A stretch of DNA of 64,000 nucleotides from Marsupella aquatica. Its lineage: Eukaryota; Marchantiophyta. Position numbers and translations under genes: made by a program. The notes below the pieces were generated by a model. That model made no database searches, was not told where the DNA came from, and worked only from the letters and a program-made list of their open reading frames with translations. Below are positions 1 through 11,740 of the stretch, one piece after another. Numbering within the stretch: position 1 is the stretch's first letter; every line of letters starts with the position of its first letter. The stretch is taken from positions 13,578,001 through 13,642,000 of the forward strand of contig OZ316891.1 in NCBI GenBank assembly GCA_973895155.1, given 5' to 3'.

Positions 1-1617
1 CCCAGGAAGGAACAAAACGAGGCGACGCATGTGTTCCAAGTCGGGGCAGAATCCGAATGCAAAAAACGGAGCATCTCAATTCCCGGCCAGCAGCGGCGCG
101 CCGCCACCGGCGAGGCCTTCCACGTGGACGTGTTGTTGACAAACTACTGTCCTGTCTTGTACTGTACTGTACTCTACTCCAGTTCGGTGCTGTACCGTCA
201 ATCCTGTCTTTGCACTTATGTTGTAGCGTAGTAGTGCGGAGTACCGTAGAGTACTAGTAGTAAGTTGGCCCAGGTGGTACAGTGTGGTACCAACCAGCCT
301 GGGAGTCGCGTCCGCCGGTTTCTCTGGTTTCACCGTCTCAAAGTAGGCCAATGACTACGGCCAGTTTTCTGCCCCAAGGGCTACGGCCACCACGGGACGA
401 CGACGTCGACGACGTCCGTTCCGGACCGGACCGGGCCGTAAGGGCAGGAAGGAGGGCAGGCAGGGCTGGGCTGGGGTGGAGGAGGAGGAGGAGGCCAGGA
501 GGGACTCGTGAAGGAGCAAGGAGTCAACTGCAGGAAGGGGAGGCGGAAGGGGTAAATAAGACTGTACATATGACCGCAGTCAGTCGCAAAGGTGAGGGGA
601 CGTGGACGCATGACTCATGAGACGAGGAGAGCATCCAGAACGTGGAGAGGCGGGCTCGCGGCGGGAGAGGTCCAGATTAAATTATTTTTCTATTATTGCA
701 GAATAGAAGTTTGGCCGGAAGCGGAACGGAAAGGAAAGTGGAAGAACGAAGAAGGCAGGACGGCCGGGCGGTCGGGTGACCAATCGGGGCATCAAGGTCG
801 CCGGCGACTGGCGGAGGGTCGTTTCGGAGAATATGGTTGGGTGGACGGGAGTCCATAACCCTGCCCGGCGGCAGAGCCCGGTCCCGGAATGCTTAAACCC
901 CCACTTGGGGTAGAAACGAGAAAGAAAATAGCGTGAATGGGTGAATCGGGGTTGTGGGCACTACTACGACTAGTAGGGTACGGACGGGTATGGCAACTTA
1001 CTATTCCCGTACGTGCGGGTAATGATCGGGGCTGATGTCTGGTGCTGGCTGCTGCTGCAGCCTCGTGCTGATCTGCCCGCGCAGGTTGGCCAAGCGCCGA
1101 GGGGGGGAGTCGTAGTGCTTCCAGGTGAGAGAGTCAGGGGCAGAGCGGGCAGCGGGGCAGGCCAGCGATGGAACGAGGACAGAATGCTGGTGCCTGGCCT
1201 CGGCCTTTTTAACCTCCACGACCGGAGACGATTTTGGGGTCTTTTATTCTCCTTGTCGTTCTTTTGCATTGGCGCTCTCTCTCTATCGCTCTATCGCTCA
1301 TTCTCTCATTCTCTCATTCTCTCCGCTGTCTCGGCATCGCTTCCCCCGCTGCGTTGGGTTGCGTGGAAACTATCTTGCGAGTCTGCGAGACGCGACGAGA
1401 GAGTTGTATGTCCATGTAGGAGAGACTTGTGTGCTACGAAAGGAAAGCGGGATTGGAAGCCAGATGTAGCAACTCAGCGAATGTGCCCGCGAGTGCACTC
1501 GTGGAGGAAGGGAGGCGGAATTGGTTAAGATTGCGCAGGTGGGAAACAGGGTGGATCGGTAGTGTCACTTTGTAGAAAGACACGACAGGGAGATGGTGTG
1601 GAATTAGGCGTCAAAGG
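1..1617. other. Upstream region of the kinase gene
   Basis: No convincing coding region is seen here; the open frames are short and overlap on both strands. The stretch 1265-1330 is strongly pyrimidine-rich (repeats of CTCT and ATTCTCTC on the + strand), which is common in plant 5' leaders and would suit the transcript of the kinase that starts at 1618. GA-rich and GACGAC-rich low-complexity DNA occurs at about 395-500. No TATA box could be assigned with confidence. Confidence 0.4.
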
Positions 1618-3987
1618 ATGACGGCCAGCTCTCGGAAGGATATAACCATGGTGGAGGACGTGAAGGATAGGAGTGGAGAAATGGAAAGGAAGGTGAATTC
1701 TTGGATTAGGGGGGATCTGATTGGGGCGGGGGCTTTCGGGAAGGTGAATTTGGGGTTGGATAGGGAAACCGGAGAGTTGTTTGCTGTTAAATCGATCGAG
1801 TGTCATGAAAGAATGAGCAGTGAGATGAGGGCGATGGAGAATGAGGTTCAAATTCTGCAGTGCTTGGATTCGCCGTTCGTTGTCAAGTGTTTGGGATCGT
1901 CTTTCTCGGTGGAGAACGGTAAGAGCATGCACAATGTGTTCGTCGAGTACATGCCGGGGGGCAGCGTGGCAGATCTCATGAAGAAGTTCGGAGGACACTT
2001 CGAGGAACCGTTGATCAGGAACTACACCCGCAGCATTCTTGAGGGCATTCTGTATTTGCACTCTCAGGATATCGTGCACTGTGACATAAAAGGGAGGAAC
2101 GTGCTGGTGGGGAACACTGGCGTCAAACTCGCCGATTTCGGGGGTGCTAGGAGATTGTTAGATGGAGACACTGCCGTTAAGGTGGATTCCGGCCTTCTGA
2201 ATGTGAAGGGCACGCCATTGTGGATGGCTCCGGAGGTTGTCCAGCAGGTCGAGCAGGGCCCGGCATCCGACATTTGGTCCTTGGGATGCACCGTGGTCGA
2301 GATGGCCACAGGGAAGGCGCCTTGGAGTGACATAGCTGGTGCCGCGAATCCTTTTGTGGCTCTTTACCACATTGGGTGCACCGAGCAAGTGCCTGACCTC
2401 CCCTCCAGCCTCTCTAAGCAGGGCCAGGACTTTCTGAGCAAATGCTTTCAGAGAGATCCCAACCTGCGCTGGACTGCAGCCCAGCTTTTGCAGCACCCGT
2501 TCATCACCGACTTCTCCTCCACCACAATTCAATCCAACAAGTGCAATGAGACTCGGTTGGAGTCGACTTCTCCAGTCTCGGCTTTCGATTTTCCTAGCAG
2601 CAGCAGCGCGACCCTCACGTCTTCCATTGTCAATTCCGTTCCAATCCTCAAATCCCCCCTCTTCACCAGGCGTTGCCCTCAGCAGCAGCAAGCCGCGAAT
2701 TTCTTCCAGACAGAGGAAGCGCTTGTTAAGCAGCACAAGGAGAGCACCACTCCCAGCTCCTCATACGGCGGCACTGATTTTTGGTGCAACTCTCCTCTCA
2801 GCCCACTCCCGGGCCAGTGGATTGATGTACGCACACCCAAGACTGTCTCCACCGCTTCTTCCCCTACCGTGTGCTCTGCTGCTAGTGAAATGACAGCGAA
2901 ATCCAGAGTTGAAGAAGATGACGAACCGACGGTTTCAATTTCAATTGCTCAAGAATGCGAGGATCCCTTACTGGAGGTGACGGGCGAGATCCCTGCGATG
3001 ACCTCCTTCGCTGCCATGGAAAAGGAAGTTCGCACGGCGGAGGATGAAGACGATGAGCAGCAGCGCGAGAGCCTGGAGATAACGACAGAGCAAGCTTCGT
3101 GCAGCAGCAGCAGTAGCAGAGCTAGACAGTCGTCTGCGTGCTACAAAACGAGCATCGAGCAAGTAGAGGATGGCATGTTGCGAAGAGATACTGAAAGCCG
3201 GGGTTCCGACAGACCAGCTCGTTGCGGTAGCAGCTCACCGACAACAACCGGACCAGAAAAGAAGAAATTAACTAGAAGAAGTCGGACGAGACATCGTGAC
3301 CATTTGAAATATTGCTGCCGTCGGGGTGCTGCCTGTGACCTACGGTGCATTGATGGTCGTGGCAGACCCAGACGGAAGCCGAAATACGCTTCGTTGAGAG
3401 CCACTCTTAGAATACTAGCATCAGCTCATAGAAAGTTGACCTTTAGAGGTAGGCCGAATCCTCAATTTCAGAGGTTGCGGGTCGGAAGACAATTCCATCG
3501 AAAACTGTCCAGACTAGGCAGAAATTTAAGGCCTTTGTCGTTCAGGGAAACGCTATTGCCCCCTGAACGGATTTCCGATGTCTTGGAAGGATCATTAATT
3601 GTAGGTGCAGAACCGCAACAATCATTTTTGAGAAACAAATTGTTTCTTTATAAAGGCGCCTCTCGCATCTGGCGGCTTCTATACACATTCTCGATTTCTG
3701 TGAACTCTTGCGATATTTGTCACATGGTTGGTTGTCTCGTGCTTTTTGGAATTGATTGTTCGTGCTCTGTTTGTTCATATTTTGGTCATCGTATTTGCTC
3801 GAGCTGCCTGCTGTCTGGGCTTTTAAGTGAGAATTTTGTGGATTTGCCCTTAACTCGTCCTAACTTCGAAGATACTTCAATCTTGAGTTTTCCTCACCAG
3901 GATGCTCTGCTGTTGATGCAGGTCGTTTGCAATGTTCATTTGGATGACGGTAGCGATTCATTGTTTGAATGGAGAACAAACTTATGA
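1618..3987 (+). CDS. Plant MAPKKK-type serine/threonine protein kinase (MAPKKK17/18-like)
   Basis: One uninterrupted 789-codon frame. The kinase domain fills about residues 30-298: glycine loop GAGAFGKV (36-43), ATP-binding Lys58 in AVK, helix-C Glu76, catalytic loop HCDIKGRN (154-161, Asp156), DFG at 173-175, and GTPLWMAPE ending at Glu206. The HCDIKGxN loop and the short N-terminus before the domain are typical of plant MEKK-type MAPKKKs of the MAPKKK17/18 group, which phosphorylate MAP2Ks in stress and ABA signalling. The family role is known; the role here is inferred. All catalytic residues are present. The tail after residue 300 is Ser-, Glu- and Gln-rich, then Arg-rich (about 550-640), then Cys-rich (about 700-730). 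The last third has no recognised domain, so the true 3' end might differ if an intron was missed. In-frame ATGs at 1618, 1648 and 1681 are alternative starts. Confidence 0.85.
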   Translation: MTASSRKDITMVEDVKDRSGEMERKVNSWIRGDLIGAGAFGKVNLGLDRETGELFAVKSIECHERMSSEMRAMENEVQILQCLDSPFVVKCLGSSFSVENGKSMHNVFVEYMPGGSVADLMKKFGGHFEEPLIRNYTRSILEGILYLHSQDIVHCDIKGRNVLVGNTGVKLADFGGARRLLDGDTAVKVDSGLLNVKGTPLWMAPEVVQQVEQGPASDIWSLGCTVVEMATGKAPWSDIAGAANPFVALYHIGCTEQVPDLPSSLSKQGQDFLSKCFQRDPNLRWTAAQLLQHPFITDFSSTTIQSNKCNETRLESTSPVSAFDFPSSSSATLTSSIVNSVPILKSPLFTRRCPQQQQAANFFQTEEALVKQHKESTTPSSSYGGTDFWCNSPLSPLPGQWIDVRTPKTVSTASSPTVCSAASEMTAKSRVEEDDEPTVSISIAQECEDPLLEVTGEIPAMTSFAAMEKEVRTAEDEDDEQQRESLEITTEQASCSSSSSRARQSSACYKTSIEQVEDGMLRRDTESRGSDRPARCGSSSPTTTGPEKKKLTRRSRTRHRDHLKYCCRRGAACDLRCIDGRGRPRRKPKYASLRATLRILASAHRKLTFRGRPNPQFQRLRVGRQFHRKLSRLGRNLRPLSFRETLLPPERISDVLEGSLIVGAEPQQSFLRNKLFLYKGASRIWRLLYTFSISVNSCDICHMVGCLVLFGIDCSCSVCSYFGHRICSSCLLSGLLSENFVDLPLTRPNFEDTSILSFPHQDALLLMQVVCNVHLDDGSDSLFEWRTNL

Positions 3988-5500
3988 ATGGAGGTCCTGA
4001 GTTTTTCGTTCAGTTTTGCATTTTGGAGAACGGGCGAGTGTGTTACAAACGGAGCGAAATATCATTGTGTCAATTATCTTCAACTTCCTGCGGATTGTAT
4101 TGCTGGGTGTTACGAGTTCAGAGCCCAAGCAATGGCAGGGAGCGAGCGCGTACTGAAAAGTCGGAATCAGTATCAAATCATTAAATTAATCCCGATTCCT
4201 CCCTTTCGTTGTACGCGTAGGCTCTCGCGTAGGCTCGCTCCATGTTCAGGTGTTTCTGTAGCGTGTCGTCTGTGGGTTGCCAAACATTGTTGGTGGCTGC
4301 TGACTCGCACCAATGTGTGTGAACTGCGAACGGCGGGATTGTTGCTTCAGCCACGAGGCGGATAACGCAATAGCATGGAAGGCTAATGCAGAAAAAAGTG
4401 AACGGGGACTTTCCACAAGACGTTGTTCACTAGAGAGTCTCAGCCTTCAGTGCCGTGACATGTGGTGGTGGGGCAGAAGTTTGGGTCAAGACCACACTTT
4501 GTGAAAACACAAGGAGTTCTCTTTCCACGAAGAGTGCAAGCAAGCGAACTTGAAGTTTCCTTCTCTTCGTTGACTAGGCTGCAGCACCTTCTTAGAGTCC
4601 ATTGGTCTGGTCAGCCATTTTTTCCCTCTCTGCGTAGGTTTTGGTCTTTGCGGGGGGCTTTTCTCGTGCTTTTGCTGCTCACTCGCTTTGAGCCTCCTCT
4701 GTCATAGCAATTTCCTCTTCTCATGACGAGTCCAATCCACTACATCCTATACGGGAACTCTAATCCAATCCGCAAGTCATCCGTGACTTCTTCCCCACTT
4801 TTCTCCTCCCCTGCTGACGAGTTAGTGCAGCATCTCTGCTCTATTCTTTTCTTGAGAGTCTCGAGTTACGGAACTTACCCCATCCGCCACCAAGAAGCCA
4901 GCATCAGCAGAGGAAGCTGTTTCGCTAGCTTCGCTTCGTTTTCGTTTAGCGAAGTTTCACTTTTCCTTGCGTCTTTCCTTGTCCAGGTCTTTGAAAAGGG
5001 TTTGCGTTTGCCCGAATTTTGCTTTCAATCCATTGGTACCTTGTTTGTCCCTTTTTAGTAAATTGGTTCCTTTTCTGTTCTTTTCGTTAGGCTGAAGATA
5101 AGAAAAGGGACTCTTTTTATAGCACCCCCACCTGTCCTCTATCCAGCCCAGCCTGAGTGAATGTACCAGATCAATCAGCTAAATCTCTGATAGCGAAGGC
5201 TGTTTGGTGTGCCTTAATTAGTGAATTGGTTTGTCTCGGAGGTAGTGCCTTAATTAGTGAATGGGTTTTTTTTCCTTTCATTAAACCACACCTGTCACTA
5301 TAAAAGCCTCATTTCATGTCTCCCTACTCACCATAAAAGGTGGAACAATAACACGTTTTGTGGAATATTTGCCAAAAAAAGGTTTTACAGTCAGCACCTT
5401 TTGTGGAGCTTAAAATACATCTCTTAACTTCTCCTTCTTAGAATGAGAGCTATGGGTTACCCGTAGCCCTTTATAGGGGCAGGTGTGATTTAACAAAAAG
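3988..5500. other. Intergenic DNA downstream of the kinase
   Basis: No gene is supported here. Short open frames on the + strand (for example 3988-4365 and 4723-5058) lack recognisable domains. The phrase 'ccttaattagtgaattggttt' type sequence recurs at about 5213 and 5250, marking the start of the degenerate repeat field that follows. The first few hundred bases are likely 3' untranslated region of the kinase. Confidence 0.4.
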
Positions 5501-5504
5501 AAAT

Positions 5505-6830
5505 GGGATTGAGGCAAGGTTTACTGCTTTGCTGTCTATGGAAGCACGGCAAGTAAGCCCCCCACTCTGGCTCTCACAAACTCGCTGAGTCTCCCAGCCT
5601 GCAAACGGGTTAATTTGGTGTGCACCAGTGGGAGTGCATTAGTGACTTAGTTTGTTCCTTTGCATTAGGTTGAAGAAAATAAAAGAAGCAGGACGTGGGC
5701 ACAAGATAGAGGTATTCTTGCTGTCTGTTTAAGGACTGCAAGTGGGCCGCCCATATCACTCTGGCTCACAAAATCTCCCTGCTGGTGGAGTATTTGGCTT
5801 GCACCAGTGGGAGTGCTCTTAGTGAATGGATTTTTAGTTTTTGTTAGGATGGAAAAAAAACAAAAAAAAACCAAAAAAAAAATTGGGTCTGGACTAAGGA
5901 CTACTACTACTTCCACTTCTTGCTGTCTCTCTATCGAAGGGCCACAAGTGGGCCCCCTCGACCACTCTGTCTAGGATGGGAGAAAAGAAAATAAACAAAA
6001 TGGGTCAGGACAAAGGTTTACTACTACTTCCACTTCTTGCTATCTGTGTAGCTAATAAGGGCCCCTATACCACTCTGGCTCACTAAATCTTGCCTTTGGG
6101 GGAACTACTTGGTGTGCTGCAGTGGGAGTGCTCTTAGTGAATTTGATTTTCCTCTGTTTAGTTAGGTTGAAGAAAAGAAAAGAAAAACCAACTCACTTAG
6201 GTCAATTGGCTAGGGATTAGCCTGGAACTGAGAGGTCCTAGGTTCAATTCCCCCTTCACACAGGGGATGTGGAGGGTATATGTGTATGGGTGGATGGGTT
6301 TTGTGGGTAGTGGATGGGAGTTCTGATTATCTACTTAGCCCTGGTGGCCCTGATTTAATCCTCTCTTCTCTCCTGGTGCGGTCCCTGTCCTAATTGTGGG
6401 GGCTCACCCTGAAATGGATTGGGGAGAGATCTACTAAGTGTTCTTCCTCGTTTCCTTCCAAGACAAAAAAAAAAGGGGGAAAAAAAGAAAAGAATTTGGG
6501 GAGAGTTTACTAAGTATTCTTCATTTCCTTTCAAGGCAAGAAAAAAGAAAAGAGATAGATGCAAGGTTTACTACTACCTCACTTCTTGCTGTCTATCTCG
6601 TGAAGGGAAATGGGTTAGGGAGGGTCTACTAAGTGTTCTTCCTCTTTTCCTTCCAAGACAAAAGAAAAGAAAAGAAAAGAATTTGGGGAGAGTCTACCTA
6701 GTCTTCCTCATTTCCTTCCAAGACAAGAAGAAAGAAAAGAAACAGATGCAAGGTTTACTACTGCTTCCACTTCTTGCTGTCTATCTCGTAAGGGCCGCAA
6801 GTGGGCCCCCGTCCCACTCTTCTGCGAGCG
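5505..6830. repeat. Degenerate long-period tandem repeats, interrupted by a SINE
   Basis: A unit of roughly 120-250 bp recurs about six times. Recognisable parts are 'ggtttactactacttccacttcttgctgtct', then 'aagggccgcaagtgggcccc', 'ccactctggctcac' and 'accagtgggagtgctcttagtgaat'. Copies are visible near 5518, 5700, 5905, 6015, 6567 and 6754. Poly-purine AAAGAAAAG runs lie between the copies. The units are too diverged for a clean period, and the SINE at about 6190-6478 sits inside the field. Confidence 0.6.
6190..6478 (+). mobile_element. tRNA-derived SINE-like element with amplified tail
   Basis: The 5' part has an A-box-like sequence (TAGGTCAATTGG near 6199) and a perfect RNA polymerase III B box GGTTCAATTCC at 6241-6251, spaced as in a tRNA. 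A non-tRNA body follows, ending in an A-rich tail at about 6465-6476. The 3' end (GGGGAGAG..CTACTAAGTGTTCTTCC..TTTCCTTCCAAGACAAAA) is repeated in tandem at about 6498-6545, 6616-6665 and 6684-6735, so the tail region was amplified after insertion. No target duplication was identified, so the outer limits are approximate. Confidence 0.6.
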
Positions 6831-7263
6831 AACAGGTAGTAAGTTTGTTGCTGCAGTTGCTGGGAAAAGGATTCGATCCCTCTCTTGCATAATTATCGCA
6901 TCCGCTCATTCCAATCCGTCACGCAATACTCTGGCGTCAGCGTTATTCAAGGACTTCAGTTCTCCCGTCACCACTCTCTCACACCTCCGCTGAAAACCTC
7001 CGAGTGGCCCCTCGCCCACCACTGTTGGCCCCTCTCGAGAGCTGGCCTCTCGTCGGACCCGTCCCGCCCCCTTCCGAGCCGGCTCCTTACACTTGGCACC
7101 AACGCACTGCCTCTCTCGGCGCTGGCACCCCTCGCTGGCCAAGTGGTCCCCCGAGTTTAGCAAAGTAACCGGATCCGGTCTCGTTCGAACTGCAACAGTC
7201 ACGTCGGTGGCGCCATATACAGGGGACGCAGACACGGTACAGTTCACTGTCGTGCACACTTAT

Positions 7264-7342
7264 GAATGGATGGATGGATGGATGGATTGGATGCGTGCAT
7301 GGATGCCTGCGTGGATGCGCGATGGATGGATGAATACCGGCA
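7264..7342 (+). repeat. ATGG microsatellite, degenerate
   Basis: Tandem (ATGG)n with interruptions, running from GAATGGATGG through GATGCGTGCATGGATGCCTG to GATGGATGGATGA. It makes short artificial Trp/Met/Asp-rich frames that are not genes. Confidence 0.85.
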
Positions 7343-7349
7343 GTTCTGG

Positions 7350-8400
7350 ATACCCTCATTCATTCCGACCTGTCCAAGGCCTCCATCACTCCATCCCATC
7401 ACTCAAGTACGACAAACGAGCGGTACCGATACCGTCCACGGTATCACATAATATGACATAATTTGAGCCCTTCAAAACCCTTTCCTACTTCCAATTCTCG
7501 GGGTTCGCTTCCGACAAAGCAACTCGGGCTGTCAATCTGACACCACGTGGCATGCCGCAGTGGTGATCCAGAATTGATAGCGGACTGGCGTGAGTGAAAT
7601 CTTATCAATTCCATTTCACCTCATCTGAGATACGCGCAATCACGTTTTGTCCTAAGAAACTGTTCAGAACCTTGTGTGCGAGGTTTCCAAACACTGATGA
7701 ATCAGATCTGCTATATGGAAAAACATGACGTGATCAGTGTTCTGTGCCATTTCCTGGGAAGCATGTTTTGCAGTAGTATCTCACTTTTACTTTGCGGCCC
7801 TCCAATTTTGTCACTTTGTGGCCTGCACTCATTTAATGCTAGTATCGCGTCTTCTCTCGAAAATGATCACAACTCTGGTGAGTAATATGGCAAACACTGA
7901 CCAATCAGTACTCTTGAAAGGAAGCATGGCTCCGTATTCTGTGCCATTCACGGGAGGCATGTTTCCACTTTGCGGCCCTCCAATTTTGTCACTTTGCGAC
8001 CCTCCAATTGTTTTTGTCGTCACGGTCGTTCTTCAAGGTGTAGATAAAAACGAGAGCGGATCCATGGACGTAAAATCCGATTTGGTTCTGTTGCCAATAA
8101 GCTCCAAAAAGGTCTAATTTCAGGATTACTCGTCGTCATTAATTGGTCGAGCAAGCTGGATCCACACTACGTGACTACGGTCCACCACATTGTGATGCCA
8201 GGGGGGCCCATGTCGCGACACCAACCTGTAAAATGAGCGAGGGGGATAGATTGATGCCCGGCTAATAATAAGTATCTGCACTCTGCAGGCTCCAATCCCA
8301 ATCTCTCCCCCTCAATCCGCTCATCCCATTAAGAATCCAGAGTGTAGGCTTCGAGCACGACTTGGATTTCAGCAGGCCCTGGTGTCAAAGTAAGTAATTT
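7350..8400. other. Intergenic, no gene seen
   Basis: Only short frames with no domain. The phrase 'tttgcggccctccaattttgtcactttg' occurs at about 7792 and 7971 and, shortened, directly after the second copy, so this is a small local duplication. Confidence 0.4.
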
Positions 8401-8404
8401 ATTG

Positions 8405-8675
8405 CAGTTAAAGATACTCAAAAGTACCCTCGTGGTAACTTGGAAAGGGATTCTCAAAACGTACCTTAGTGATAACTTTGTTCGAGATTCTCAGAATTTC
8501 CCTAAGGTAGCTTGGTTAGAGATTCTCAGGATTACCCTAAAGATAGCTTGGTTAGAGATTGTCCAAACCACCCTAGTGGTTGGCGATTCTCAAAGGAGCG
8601 CCAGTGGTAATATGGTTGGAGATTCTCAAAAGTACCCTAGTGGTAACTTGGTTGGCAAATCTCAATTGTTAAAAA
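8405..8675 (+). repeat. Minisatellite, unit about 36 bp, seven or so copies
   Basis: The unit is roughly GGTAACTTGGTTAGAGATTC followed by TCAAAAGTACCCTAGT, repeated head to tail with 10-25% divergence. Single stray copies (for example around 8785-8810) occur downstream. The frame stays open across the array only because the unit is a multiple of three. Confidence 0.75.
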
Positions 8676-8880
8676 TGGTTTTTGCTCTTCCCTAATTTTG
8701 GTGGTGGCCCATGAAAATTTCCATCGCAAAAGTTAGCTGGCCGGGTATCGTTAATATGTAGCCAAACTTAGTTCAAGAGTCCCAAAAGTACCAAAGTGGT
8801 AACTTGCCAAAAGTGGCGATAAGTTTTTGGAGAGGTGGAATCTAGTGACATTTTGCCACTAAAAAAAACTCTGGTATGAG

Positions 8881-9362
8881 CTTCGCGCAACTTGGATTTG
8901 AGCAGGGTTAGGCTAGCTAGCGGACGGCTGGATGAAGCATGGGGCCATCTGCCCCTCTCTATATGCTACAGTAATGATTAATTTAATTTCAGCTACCAAA
9001 CGACCAAACGATGAACTTTTGGCGTGATCCAGTAGCGAACTTTCCCAGCTATGATGTGAAAAACAAAATCTGAGCTTTTGCGTAATCCTGAGGCGCACCT
9101 GATCGTCCCTACAGTATGGGCATATATATCACCCTGCAAGAAACTTAAAGGTGCGTAACAACTACAGCACTAGACACGATCCCAAAAGGGTCCCAAAAGG
9201 GAGAAAAAAACCACTAGAAACACAAAAGAGCCAAAAAGCCAAAACAATAAGAGGGTTCGAGCACGCACGACTTGGATTTGAGCAGGCTTACGCTAGCTAG
9301 GCGGACGGCTGGATGATGCGTAGGGCCCTCTGCCCCTCTCTATTGGCTACAGTAATGATTAA
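8881..9362 (+). repeat. Pair of about 105-bp direct repeats
   Basis: The segment at about 8881-8985 (cttggatttgagcagg..ctagctag..cggacggctggatga..ctgcccctctctat..gctacagtaatgattaattt) recurs at about 9258-9362 with few changes. A shorter piece of it, 'cgacttggatttcagcagg', also occurs near 8357. No coding function is visible. Confidence 0.7.
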
Positions 9363-10990
9363 TTTGAGTTGTAGAGCAGGGGCTCCTGCTGATGCTGTGA
9401 TTCCGGTCCCCCTCAGTCGCACAAATTACTCGCGCCATATTTTTCGAATCGATCTGCACTGTTCGTATCTAGTGCACATCACAGCACCGCACAGCCCCAC
9501 GATTTGAGAGACTGGGCCTGCTTTTCCGCGCCAGTCCAATCACATCTACCGACGGCCGTCGGATGGAGTATGCCGTGCTTTCAACCGAACACACCAACGC
9601 CAACATCATTAATGGTAGCGGTGTAATTATTGTGCGGTGCCGACAGTTTATCGTCGGCAGTTATCGCACAAGGTGAGAATCGCACGCGGGTAATTTCGGA
9701 TGTTTTTTTCCCCTTTTCAACCGGGGAGAGTGGCGGGGGAATTTGAAACCCCCATGAACCATAGTTCCAAAAATTTGAGCTTGATTTTAATGATTTGATT
9801 TCATAATTTTTTAATATTTTATAGGTTTAGGTCTGTGCTAGAGGAATAGATGCTTATCACATTATTGCAAATGGGCCTGTGTATTGTTTAATTTACCACT
9901 TCGGGCACTAGTAGGGCGATTTGGACGGCTAGGAATATTTTTCATTCCAGATTTAAGAATGACCATCCGATCGTGGACAATGGGGCTTGTGGCTAGGTGG
10001 GACAGCCCTATGAATATTTCTTGTCTGATTTTGGAGAATAATTTTGGACCATTAAATCTCACTAGATTTAAAGAAAGCCATCAGATTGAGGCAAATGGGG
10101 TTTGTGGCAAGGTGGGAAACAGGCTAATCCAAGACTGGAAGGTAATTTTGAAGGTGTACCTTGAGAGAAGGAGAAGATGCTAAGAATATTATTTGTCAAA
10201 TTTCCCCAAGTGGTGAATACTATATTGTGAGCTGGAATCACTTTCGGAAAATTACTCTTACCCAAATTGCAAATTGCACGTCTGCATGAGTGAAACAACG
10301 AATGCCTGATTCCACTTCATCGGTTAAAAACGACGTGAGGACGGTGAGGAGCGAGAATTGCAGACGGCAGTCCTGTACCGAATCGTGCGCGAGCAATGGA
10401 GTCGGAGCTCAATTGATGGGGCGTTTGGCACCGATCCATGGCGGTGGAAGCAAAGGCAGCTTGACTCCAGATTCGTCGCGAGCGAGCTACCGTGACTCGC
10501 CGCAAGTAGTCGTGCACGAAGGCTGCTTTGGTTGGCTGCAGTCGGGTCCAATCCGCTCGGGAGGTACTTTGCAAAAATCGTCAATGCGAGGAGAGGAGAC
10601 ATCACAAAGTGCGGTGGTACCAAATCGTACACGCTTGCGAAAGGGAATCGAGCATTGTGTCATTGCGGTGCTGCTGTTTGGACAGGACGAGGGCTGGAGA
10701 GTATCTGCAGATTCGTCGCGATCGAATTCACCTCATCTCCGTACCTGCGCATCGAATTTGCGCAAGTAGTACAGCAGAATAATGAGGCAGCGAGGGTGGA
10801 ATTGGCTCAGCAGAATTGGTGAGCAGTCAGAGCAGATTACGGGAGGTCGTATGAGCGAGGACGCAAGGCCAAGAGTTACGCAGACAGGACACTCACTACT
10901 CTAGCTTTGCTTCTCGTTTATCGCCCAATTCCATCTCGCTCAAAAGTGTGTCATTACTATGGCGAAACTCGTCAGGCTTTTGGTCGTTGA
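9363..10990. other. Intergenic, no convincing gene
   Basis: The frame 10290-10769 (+) is the longest but has no recognisable domain, and overlapping frames on both strands are equally long. It contains an internal duplication around 'cagattcgtcgcga' (10469 and 10709), each copy followed by 'cgcaagtagt'. Treated as non-coding. Confidence 0.4.
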
Positions 10991-10995
10991 TTAGT

Positions 10996-11740
10996 CAGTG
11001 TCCCACCTAGTCCACATACCCCATTGGTCTGAATCTGACGGTTTCCCTTGAATCTAGGGAGATCTTATATTGAGAGATCACTTTGCGCTGGGGAGATCTT
11101 ATGTTGATAGATGAATTTTGTCAAATTACGTCTGTTGAGATATTACGAGATTAATCTTTAAAAATATTGTAAGTCCTCAGATTAGTTTGGAAAATTACTC
11201 AACTAACATTCTCGTTCCACTTTTGGCTGAAATGAAATTAGCCAAGATTTTTTTCGTGATGGATTGGACAGTTTCTCAACTACAGACCCTATTGGCTGGA
11301 ATCTGATAGTTTCCTCACATCAAGGGGATCTTTATGGTCAGATATTTAATCATAATTATTTGTAATTTTCTTTCAGAGATTAAGTGAAGAAAATTCTAAT
11401 GTCTTCTCCTTCCACTCTAGGGTAAATTGGCCTAATTCTTGTCTTCCATTAGTAAGCCAGTTTTCCCACCCAACCACAAACCCCATTGGCCAAAATCTGG
11501 CAGATTTCCTTAAGTCAAGGGGATCTTATGTTCAGAGATTAATCTATGAAAATTATGTACTTCAGAAATTAGCCTGGAAAGTTACATAAAGCGTAATCTA
11601 AGTATCTTCTCCTTCCACTTTTGTATAAATCGGCCAGGGTCCATTAGCTAGCTAGTTTCCCACCTAGACACAGACCCCATTGGCTGGAATCTGACATTTT
11701 CCCTTAAATCTAGGGAGACAATGGCTGGAAATTAACCTCA
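10996..11740 (+). repeat. Degenerate tandem repeat, four copies, period about 190-280 bp
   Basis: Each copy holds 'cccacctag.ccacagaccc', 'cattggctggaatctgac', 'tttcccttaaatctaggg' and 'gagatcttatgttcagagat', then an AT-rich stretch and 'cttctccttccacttt'. Copies begin near 10996, 11270, 11460 and 11655. Confidence 0.65.

Noticed and set aside
2064-2736. Minus-strand frames of 89 and 192 codons across the kinase
   Set aside because: They are antisense shadows of the kinase coding region; they show no domain.
6190-6262. Functional tRNA gene
   Set aside because: Only the A-box-like and B-box sequences fit. No convincing acceptor stem was found, and a SINE-like body with an A-rich tail follows.
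10290-10822. Possible small genes of 85-159 codons
   Set aside because: Overlapping frames of like length exist on both strands, no domain is seen, and an internal duplication explains part of the open length.
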